Shown here: positions 18,305 to 24,228 of the stretch, piece after piece
Position numbering within the stretch: position 1 is the first letter of the stretch
Layout: each line of letters starts with the position of its first letter
Assembly: GCA_026193355.1 (NCBI GenBank)
Contig: JAPHTL010000226.1
Location: 1-24,228 of the forward strand
Source of the DNA: Rhodospirillales bacterium
Lineage (GTDB): Bacteria > Pseudomonadota > Alphaproteobacteria > Rhodospirillales > JAPHTL01
Reading direction: 5' to 3'
DNA length: 24,228 bases
Notes under the pieces: generated by a model
Databases searched by the model: none
Told to the model about the DNA's origin: nothing
Seen by the model: only the letters and a program-made list of their open reading frames with translations
Position numbers and translations under genes: made by a program

Positions 18305-18516
18305 TTGAGACAGCCTCTACAGCTTTGTGGGAAGGGGATTTCCCCCCCGGAATTAGAACGAACTTCACCTTCTTCACACGGTCATCTCCCGTGCTGGAAG
18401 CGGAGTTTGTCTAGCATACTAGATCACCCCGTGCAAGGGAACTTCTCGCACGTGCAGCACCATTATTACCACGTTGTAATAAAAGCATTATTCGGAAAAA
18501 TTTGAAGGCTTTTATA
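18305..18516 (-). promoter_or_regulatory. Upstream region of the atp operon
   Basis: This 212-bp gap between the priA stop and the atpH start probably holds the atp promoter. On the minus strand TTGCAC is followed 17 bp later by TAGACA, a weak sigma70-like pair. A hairpin TTATTAC/GTAATAA (18463-18482, loop 6) is AT-rich and may help end priA transcripts. CTAG-CATA-CTAG (around 18411-18422) is another small inverted repeat. None of these is conclusive. Confidence 0.35.
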
Positions 18517-20754
18517 TTAGAAAAAGCTGTATGGATCGACATCCACCTGGACGCGTATGTTGCGCTGCACATCGGCGCGCAACAGCCACTCGGAAACCAC
18601 CGCCTGAACCGGAACCGTCCGGTCCGCCTTCAGAAGCAGCCGCCGCCTGTGGCGGCCACGCAAAATGGCCATCTGCGCCGGAGCTGGCCCCAGGACGGAA
18701 ATACCCGCCCCGCGCGGGGCCTTGCGGCCCAGTTCGCGGGCCGCCTCGTCAACCGAAACCTCATCCGAACCGCTGACGATAAGCGCAACAAGACGGCCGA
18801 ATGGTGGCATGCCTGCGGCTTCGCGGGCCTTCCGTTCTGCGGCGAGAAGCCCATCGCGGTCTTCCGCCACCAAGGCTTTCATGACGGGGTGTTCGGGCAT
18901 GTAGGTCTGCAGAAGCACCCTGCCCGGATGTTCACCCCGGCCCGCCCTGCCCGAAACCTGATAAAGCATCTGATAGGTCCGTTCCGCCGCCCGCAGGTCT
19001 CCTCCGGCAAGACCAAGGTCGGCGTCGATCACCCCGACAAGCGTCAGCTTGGGGAAGTGATAGCCCTTGGCGACGATCTGGGTGCCGATGATCAGGTCCG
19101 TTTCGTGGTTCTCGATCATCGTCACCAGTTCGGCCGCCGCCCTGGGACCCGTCATGGTGTCGCTGGCCGCAAGAACGGTCCGCGCCGCGGGGAACAGGCT
19201 GGCGACTTCTTCGGCCAACCGCTCGACCCCAGGCCCGCAGGCGGTCAGGGAATCCTCGGCTTCGCATGAGGGACAGCGCTCGGGCAGGCGGACGTTGTAT
19301 CCGCAATGATGGCATTGCAGGCGGGCAGTGGCGCGATGTTCCACAAGCCACGCAGTGCACCGCGGGCATTGCAGGCGGTGACCGCATTTGCGGCACAGGG
19401 TCAGCGGGGCGTAGCCACGACGGTTGAGGTAGAGCATCCCCTGTTCACCGGCCGTCAGTGTCTCTTCGATCGCCTTGCGCAACGGCTCGGAAAGCCAGCT
19501 GCCCCGCGGCGGGGGGTCGCTGCGCATGTCGATGGCCTGGACCGTCGGCATCGTCGCCCCGGCATGACGTTCGGGCAGGTGAAGGCGCGAATATTTTCCC
19601 GTCTCGACATTGACCACGGTTTCAAGCGAAGGGGTCGCCGTCGCCAGGACAACAGGAATTTCACCGATGTGGGCCCGAACCACCGCCATGTCGCGGGCGT
19701 TGTAGACGACCCCTTCTTCCTGCTTGAACGAGGCATCGTGTTCTTCATCGACCACGATCAGCCCAAGGTCATGATGGGGCAGGAACAGGGCGGAACGTGC
19801 GCCGACGACCACCGGGGCGCGGCCTTCGGCGACCGCCCGCCAGACGGCGCGGCGACGGGCCTGCCCCAGATCCGAATGCCATACCACCGGCGCCACCCCA
19901 AATCGGGTCTCGAACCGGGCCAGCCATTGCGCGCTCAGCGCAATTTCCGGCAGCAGGACAAGGACGTTTCCACCGTGCGACAGGGCTTCCGCGACGGCCT
20001 CGAAGTAAACCTCGGTCTTGCCTGAACCCGGCACGCCATCAAGCAGCGTCGCGGTAAAGCGCGCGGCGATGACTTTCTGGCGCAAATCCGAAGCCGCGCC
20101 CCCCTGTTCGGCGGACAGGACAGGCCCCGCCAGCGAAAGATCCGGCGCGGCGGGCTTCATGACATCGGGGATCTGAACGGGAACAAGCCCACCGGCCTTG
20201 ACCATACCGTCAATCACGGCCGGTCCGACGCCGGCTTCGCGCGCCAGTTCGCTGCGTGGCAGTGACGGCGCGGCGGCAAGCACATCAAGAACCTTCGTCC
20301 GTGACGGCGTCAGGCGAATGTCCGGCGGCAGCGCGGTCGGTCGCGCATAGGCCGTGGCGACCGATGGTGGTTCCAGCGCGGCGGGAACGCTCATGGACAT
20401 CTTCAGAACGGCCCCGCGTGGCGCCAGCGTATAATCCGCGACCCATTCCACAAACTGACGCGACTGGCGCGGAAGCGGCGGAACGTCCAGACGGGAAAGA
20501 ACTGATTTCAGGCGGCTGTCAGGCGCGGCGCGGTCGCCCGCACCGGTTTCATCCCAGACAACGCCGATCAAATCGCGGCGACCAAATGGAACGGAGACGA
20601 AATCCCCGGGCGACAGGGCCATTCCCTCGGGTACGGCGTAGTCATAGGCCGTCGGCAAGGGCAGGGGCAGCAGGACGCGGACACGCGCGTGGGGTTGGGC
20701 GCGGCCTAATCCCGTATCTGCGACCGGTTCCGGGGTATCGTGTTCGGATGGCAT
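18517..20754 (-). CDS. priA: Primosomal protein N' (replication restart helicase PriA)
   Basis: PriA is a 3'-to-5' helicase that recognises stalled forks and reloads the replisome. The 745-residue protein has the N-terminal DNA-binding domain (VRVLLPLPLPTAYDYAVPE, about 25-43), Walker A GVPGSGKT (240-247), the DEEH box (about 340), and eight zinc-binding cysteines in the CRKCGHRLQCPRC and CHHCGYNVRLPERCPSC blocks. The helicase motif QVSGRAGRG and the C-terminal domain follow. No clear Shine-Dalgarno precedes the ATG at 20754. The residues before about 24 are not conserved, but no better start is seen. It is divergent from the DUF484 gene. Confidence 0.97.
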   Translation of the reverse strand: MPSEHDTPEPVADTGLGRAQPHARVRVLLPLPLPTAYDYAVPEGMALSPGDFVSVPFGRRDLIGVVWDETGAGDRAAPDSRLKSVLSRLDVPPLPRQSRQFVEWVADYTLAPRGAVLKMSMSVPAALEPPSVATAYARPTALPPDIRLTPSRTKVLDVLAAAPSLPRSELAREAGVGPAVIDGMVKAGGLVPVQIPDVMKPAAPDLSLAGPVLSAEQGGAASDLRQKVIAARFTATLLDGVPGSGKTEVYFEAVAEALSHGGNVLVLLPEIALSAQWLARFETRFGVAPVVWHSDLGQARRRAVWRAVAEGRAPVVVGARSALFLPHHDLGLIVVDEEHDASFKQEEGVVYNARDMAVVRAHIGEIPVVLATATPSLETVVNVETGKYSRLHLPERHAGATMPTVQAIDMRSDPPPRGSWLSEPLRKAIEETLTAGEQGMLYLNRRGYAPLTLCRKCGHRLQCPRCTAWLVEHRATARLQCHHCGYNVRLPERCPSCEAEDSLTACGPGVERLAEEVASLFPAARTVLAASDTMTGPRAAAELVTMIENHETDLIIGTQIVAKGYHFPKLTLVGVIDADLGLAGGDLRAAERTYQMLYQVSGRAGRGEHPGRVLLQTYMPEHPVMKALVAEDRDGLLAAERKAREAAGMPPFGRLVALIVSGSDEVSVDEAARELGRKAPRGAGISVLGPAPAQMAILRGRHRRRLLLKADRTVPVQAVVSEWLLRADVQRNIRVQVDVDPYSFF

Positions 20755-20855
20755 GGAGTAAACTTTAGCCTGTCGGACGGCCCACGCGAAATGGCTTTCG
20801 CGTTACGCGGTGGCCGTTCCCATTGCAATCGCCCAACAACAGTGGAAAGCCCGGC

Positions 20856-21575
20856 ATGACAGAAGATCAAGGCAACGACGGCATGAACGACGGGGGCACC
20901 CCCGATGAAGAAAGCGTCGCAACGTTCCTGAGGGCGAATCCGGACTTTCTGAGCCGACGGTCCGATGTCATGGAAGCCCTGTCGGGGGTGAGCCGCTGGG
21001 ATGGCGAAACCGTCGTCGATTTCCAGAAGGCCATGGTTGAACGCCTGCGCGGCGAAATCGACCACATGCGCGCATGCACCAACGACCTGATCGTCACCAG
21101 CCGCAGCAATCTTTCCGTCCAGACGCGCACACATGCCGCTGTTCTTGCCATGCTTGGCGCCGAGAGCATCGAACACCTTGTCCGCATCATCAACGAGGAC
21201 ATGCCGCTTCTTCTGGACGTGGATGTGGTCACCCTGTGCCTGGAACCAACGACACCGCCGCTTTCACAGGAAACGATGGCCCAGACCATCGCCATCCCGA
21301 CCGGCGCGGTCGAACAGATTATCGGCAACCACGAGGTGTTTCTGACAAACACCATCAAGGACGACGGCACCCTGTTCGGGGCAGGCGCGGGTCTTGTCCG
21401 ATCCGCGGCCCTTGCGCGTATCAGGGCGGGGCGGCGCGTTCCAACGGGGCTTCTTGGCCTAGGGTCGCGCAGTCACGCGACCTTCCATCCCGGTCAGGGA
21501 TCGGAATTGATCCTGTTTCTCGCACGCGTCGTAGAAAGGCTGTTCGATCGCTGGCTGGAGGCCCCAACCGCCTGA
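20856..21575 (+). CDS. DUF484 family protein
   Basis: DUF484 proteins have a GAF-like fold and unknown function, and commonly sit next to xerC in proteobacteria. The 239-residue product has the N-terminal VATFLRANPDFLSRR (a typical DUF484 opening), a coiled-coil-like stretch (VERLRGEIDHMRA), and the C-terminal LLGLGSRSHATFHPGQGSELILFLARVVERL. The ATG at 20856 follows GTGGAAAG. An upstream TTG at 20823 is rejected for lack of a ribosome binding site. It is followed 20 nt later by xerC. Confidence 0.92.
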   Translation: MTEDQGNDGMNDGGTPDEESVATFLRANPDFLSRRSDVMEALSGVSRWDGETVVDFQKAMVERLRGEIDHMRACTNDLIVTSRSNLSVQTRTHAAVLAMLGAESIEHLVRIINEDMPLLLDVDVVTLCLEPTTPPLSQETMAQTIAIPTGAVEQIIGNHEVFLTNTIKDDGTLFGAGAGLVRSAALARIRAGRRVPTGLLGLGSRSHATFHPGQGSELILFLARVVERLFDRWLEAPTA

Positions 21576-21595
21576 GGCCAGCAACGGAGGTGGCG

Positions 21596-22564
21596 TTGAA
21601 CGAACCCCCCGAACTTCAGGCGGAACCGGCTGTTGCCAAGGCAATCGGCGACTGGCGCGATTGGCTCGCCCACGAGAAACGTTGCGCCGCGCACACGTTG
21701 GCCGCCTATGAGCGCGATATCGCCGCCTTCCTTCGCTTCATCACCGAACACATCGGCTATCGTCCCGGACTGGGGGATCTTGACGCCCTGACAACGGCCG
21801 ATTTCAGAAGCTACCTTGCAAGGCGAAACGCCGAGGGCGCGGCGAGAAGTTCCATCGCGCGAGGCATGTCCAGCCTGCGCAGTCTGTTCCGCTTTCTCGA
21901 CCGGACCGGCCGGGGAAGCAATGCGGCAATCCGGAATATCCGCACGCCACGCCTGCCGCGTTCGGTGCCCAAGGCGCTGGACGAAGGCGAAGCGGCGGAG
22001 ACGATCGCCACGGTCGCCGAACTTTCCGAAACGGACTGGTTTGAGAAGCGCGGCCTTGAATGGGTCGGGAAACGCGATGTTGCGTTGCTTCTGCTTCTCT
22101 ATGGATGCGGCCTGCGGATTGGCGAGGCGCTAGGCCTCAACCGCAGGGATGCGCCAAAAGGCGAGACCATGATGATCACCGGCAAGGGCGGGAAGCAACG
22201 CGTCGTTCCCATCCTGTCGATTGTTCGCGACGCCATCGACGCCTATATCGCATCCTGTCCGATTGACCCAGGACAGACAGGACCTCTTTTCATCGGCGCG
22301 CGCGGAAACCGCCTGCAGGCCCGGGTTGTTCAACGCCGGATGCAGACCCTTCGCCTCCTTCTCGGCCTGCCGGAAACCGCCACCCCCCATGCGCTACGCC
22401 ACAGTTTCGCCACCCATCTGCTTGCCGGAGGTGGCGATCTTCGCACCATTCAGGAATTGTTGGGTCATGCCTCGCTGTCGACGACCCAGCGATATACAGA
22501 GGTTGATTCCGCCCGGTTGACCGAGGTGTACCGCAGCGCCCATCCCCGCGCAAAAATCCGTTAA
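21596..22564 (+). CDS. xerC: Tyrosine recombinase XerC
   Basis: XerC resolves chromosome dimers at dif together with XerD during division. In 322 residues it has an N-terminal SAM-like core-binding domain (about 12-105) and a catalytic domain with R174 (CGLRIGEALG), K197 (TGKGGK), H265 and R268 (HALRHS), H291 (LLGHAS) and nucleophile Y300 (TTQRYT). The TTG at 21596 is chosen because GGAGG lies 6 nt before it and the product has the usual XerC length. The frame is open far upstream through the DUF484 gene, but that extension shows no XerC similarity. The DUF484-xerC pairing is a common proteobacterial arrangement and argues against a phage integrase. Confidence 0.95.
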   Translation: MNEPPELQAEPAVAKAIGDWRDWLAHEKRCAAHTLAAYERDIAAFLRFITEHIGYRPGLGDLDALTTADFRSYLARRNAEGAARSSIARGMSSLRSLFRFLDRTGRGSNAAIRNIRTPRLPRSVPKALDEGEAAETIATVAELSETDWFEKRGLEWVGKRDVALLLLLYGCGLRIGEALGLNRRDAPKGETMMITGKGGKQRVVPILSIVRDAIDAYIASCPIDPGQTGPLFIGARGNRLQARVVQRRMQTLRLLLGLPETATPHALRHSFATHLLAGGGDLRTIQELLGHASLSTTQRYTEVDSARLTEVYRSAHPRAKIR

Positions 22565-22685
22565 ACAAATTCGTCGCACAGGCCCTCATTCGACTTCAGG
22601 TTTAGGCGTATGTGCTCCATGGGTACTACCCCTTGCATAGGGCCATTTCCTACAATACCGCAAAACAGGGGAATGGGAGGTCACC

Positions 22686-23615
22686 GTGAAAAACAAACTT
22701 TTAGTCGCACTTGTCGGGTTCCTGTTGGCCATGCCGGTGGCGGTAGCCACCGCGAAGGACAACCCGAAAATGAAGCCCTTCATCATGGCGTCCAAAGCCG
22801 CCGGGGAAATGGCCGGGACGGTCGAACAGGTCACCGGAAAGCTGGCCGCCGCCGGGTTCGAAATCGCCGGAACCTATTCGCCATATCCGGCTGCAACGAT
22901 CATCGTGGTCACCAATGAAGGCCTCAGGCAGGCTGCTGCGCAGTCCGATTTTGGCGGTTATGCGGCCGGGCAGCGGGTCGCCATAACCGATGTAGGCGGC
23001 GAGATACAGGTCGCGTTTACCAACCCGCGCTACATGGCCTCGGCCTATCGTATGAAATCGGATCTTGGCGCAGTCGCAGATGCACTGTCCGCCGCCCTTG
23101 GCAACCAGGGCGAGTTTGGCCCCGACACCGGCATGACGGACAAGGAGTTGCGTGGCTATCACTATATGTTCGGCATGGAGTATTTCGACGAACCCAGCGT
23201 GCTGGCGAAGTATGACACGCAGGCCGCCGCCATCGCCGCCGTCGAGGCGGGGCTTGCCGAGGGGCGAAGCGGCATCACAAAGGTCTATCGCATCGATGTG
23301 CCGGGCAAGGAAGAATCCGTGTTTGGCATCGCCATGGACGGTTCCAAGGGTGAGGGCACCATGCAGGACGATGCCTACATCATGAGCCAGATCGACTTCA
23401 AGCCGCTGCGCTCGAGCGCACATCTGCCTTACGAGATGCTGGTGTCCGGTGGCAAGGTCTATGCGCTTTACGCACGCTTCCGCATCGCCATCAATTTTTC
23501 CGACCTGTCCATGATGGGGTCCAACAGTTTCATGAGCATCATGGAATGCCCGACGACCATTGAACGCGCCCTGACGCGGGCAGCAGGCGGAAAGGTCAAG
23601 AAGCCAAGCACCTGA
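22686..23615 (+). CDS. Secreted DUF302-like protein, function unknown
   Basis: The 309-residue product has a Sec signal peptide (MKNKLLVALVGFLLAMPVAV, likely cleaved after ATA near residue 23). The next part, VTGKLAAAGFEIAGTYSPYP and the following beta-rich segment, resembles DUF302-type domains; the rest is not recognised. There is one cysteine near the C-terminus (MECPTT) and no lipobox or CxxCH motif. It starts with GTG at 22686 after GGGAGG. It sits between xerC (+) and convergent lpdA (-), with a terminator-like hairpin after it, so it is probably a single-gene unit. The family assignment is tentative; a periplasmic location is more secure. Confidence 0.75.
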   Translation: MKNKLLVALVGFLLAMPVAVATAKDNPKMKPFIMASKAAGEMAGTVEQVTGKLAAAGFEIAGTYSPYPAATIIVVTNEGLRQAAAQSDFGGYAAGQRVAITDVGGEIQVAFTNPRYMASAYRMKSDLGAVADALSAALGNQGEFGPDTGMTDKELRGYHYMFGMEYFDEPSVLAKYDTQAAAIAAVEAGLAEGRSGITKVYRIDVPGKEESVFGIAMDGSKGEGTMQDDAYIMSQIDFKPLRSSAHLPYEMLVSGGKVYALYARFRIAINFSDLSMMGSNSFMSIMECPTTIERALTRAAGGKVKKPST

Positions 23616-23644
23616 TCGCAAACAGTCAGGAGCATTCACAAGGA

Positions 23645-23677
23645 AAACGGTGCGCCCGGCAATCGGACGCACCGTTT
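23645..23677. terminator. Hairpin terminator shared by convergent genes
   Basis: AAACGGTGCG (23645-23654) and CGCACCGTTT (23668-23677) form a 10-bp stem with a 13-nt loop. On the minus strand TTTT follows, which suits lpdA; on the plus strand only the TTT of the stem is present. It lies between two convergent stop codons. Confidence 0.82.
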
Positions 23678-23697
23678 CACTTAACGCGCAATGATTG

Positions 23698-24228
23698 TCA
23701 GATATGCAGCGCCCGGCCTTCTACCGCCAGTGCGGCTTCCTTGACGGCCTCGCTCAGTCCCGGATGGGCATGGCATGTGCGCGCCAGGTCCTCGGCCGAA
23801 CCACCGAACTCCATGACCGAGACGACTTCCTGAATCAGGTCACCCGCGCTGGGGCCGATGATATGGGCGCCCAGCACCCAGTCGGTTTTGGCGTCCGCCA
23901 GAATCTTGACGAAACCATCGGTATCCGCATTGGCCCGCGCACGTGAATTCGCCGTGAAGGGGAACTTGCCGACCTTGTATTCGATACCCTTGGCTTTCAG
24001 CTTTTCCTCGGTCCAGCCAACCGAGGCCACTTCGGGCCAGGTGTAGACGACGCCGGGAATCACCTCGTAGTTCACATGCCCATGTTGCCCGGCCAAAAGT
24101 TCGGCTACCGCCACACCCTCCTCCTCGGCCTTGTGCGCCAGCATGGCGCCGCCGATGACGTCGCCAATGGCGAAGATGCCGGAAACGTTCGTCTGGTAAT
24201 CGTCGTCAACCTTGATGAAGCCACGGTC
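23698..24228 (-). CDS. lpdA: Dihydrolipoamide dehydrogenase E3 (5' part beyond window)
   Basis: Only the C-terminal 176 residues are present; the reading frame is open to the window edge. The enzyme reoxidises dihydrolipoamide of 2-oxoacid dehydrogenase complexes with FAD and NAD+. The visible part begins at DRGFIKVDDDYQTN, then the FAD-binding IFAIGDVIGGAMLAHKAEEEG. The dimerisation domain follows, with TWPEVASVGWTEE and the catalytic base segment TCHAHPGLSEA (His-Ala-His-Pro-Gly). In Rhodospirillales lpdA usually ends the sucAB-lpdA region, which would lie to the right. Confidence 0.95.
   Translation of the reverse strand, partial: DRGFIKVDDDYQTNVSGIFAIGDVIGGAMLAHKAEEEGVAVAELLAGQHGHVNYEVIPGVVYTWPEVASVGWTEEKLKAKGIEYKVGKFPFTANSRARANADTDGFVKILADAKTDWVLGAHIIGPSAGDLIQEVVSVMEFGGSAEDLARTCHAHPGLSEAVKEAALAVEGRALHI

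Noticed and set aside
21074..21595. Upstream extension of xerC through the DUF484 gene
   Set aside because: The extension has no XerC similarity, overlaps a real gene in another frame, and a good SD precedes the TTG at 21596.
21596..22564. Tyrosine recombinase as a sign of a mobile element
   Set aside because: Its place next to DUF484 and priA, size and motifs fit housekeeping XerC; no att repeats, tRNA or phage genes are nearby.

Overview
This window looks like part of an alphaproteobacterial chromosome, most likely from the order Rhodospirillales. The lineage call is inference from gene content and order. The series lpdA - DUF302-like protein - xerC - DUF484 - priA - atpHAGDC is an arrangement I associate with that group. 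The F1 genes of ATP synthase stand apart from the F0 genes, as is usual in alphaproteobacteria. A nitrate reductase locus and a hemerythrin remnant suggest a microaerobic or facultatively anaerobic lifestyle.

Left part (1-3514). A class I aspartate aminotransferase runs off the left edge on the minus strand. A NarL/LuxR-family response regulator (+) follows. It converges with, and overlaps by 74 nt, a membrane histidine kinase (-) whose periplasmic sensor carries a PilJ/NarX-type P-box. About 550 bp of AT-rich non-coding DNA then separates the kinase from the nap operon and holds a 14-bp inverted repeat.

Nap operon (3515-9972). napF-napD-napA-napG-napH-napB-napC encodes a periplasmic nitrate reductase with both quinol-oxidising routes: NapGH iron-sulfur proteins and the tetraheme NapC. 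It ends in a strong intrinsic terminator. The longer junctions inside the operon (after napA, between napB and napC, and at the napH stop) each carry inverted repeats. NapF lacks one expected cluster cysteine. The neighbouring kinase and regulator are plausible nitrate- or nitrite-responsive regulators of this operon, but that is inferred from position and the P-box only.

Middle (10007-13281). uvrB (nucleotide excision repair) is followed by a 322-bp stretch with a truncated bacteriohemerythrin-like frame. After it come a small secreted Gly/Pro/Lys-tailed protein and, convergent to it, a YbjQ-family protein.

Right part (13308-24228). The F1 ATP synthase operon atpHAGDC is on the minus strand with its own terminator. 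priA (primosome helicase) lies upstream on the same strand and is divergent from a DUF484 gene followed closely by xerC (chromosome dimer resolution). A secreted DUF302-like protein is next. The C-terminal part of dihydrolipoamide dehydrogenase (lpdA, -) runs off the right edge.

I found no tRNA, rRNA, CRISPR array, insertion sequence or phage gene. Most of the window is ordinary core genome. The points worth a second look are the sensor kinase/regulator pair beside nap, the hairpins inside the nap operon, the NapF cysteine change and the hemerythrin fragment.
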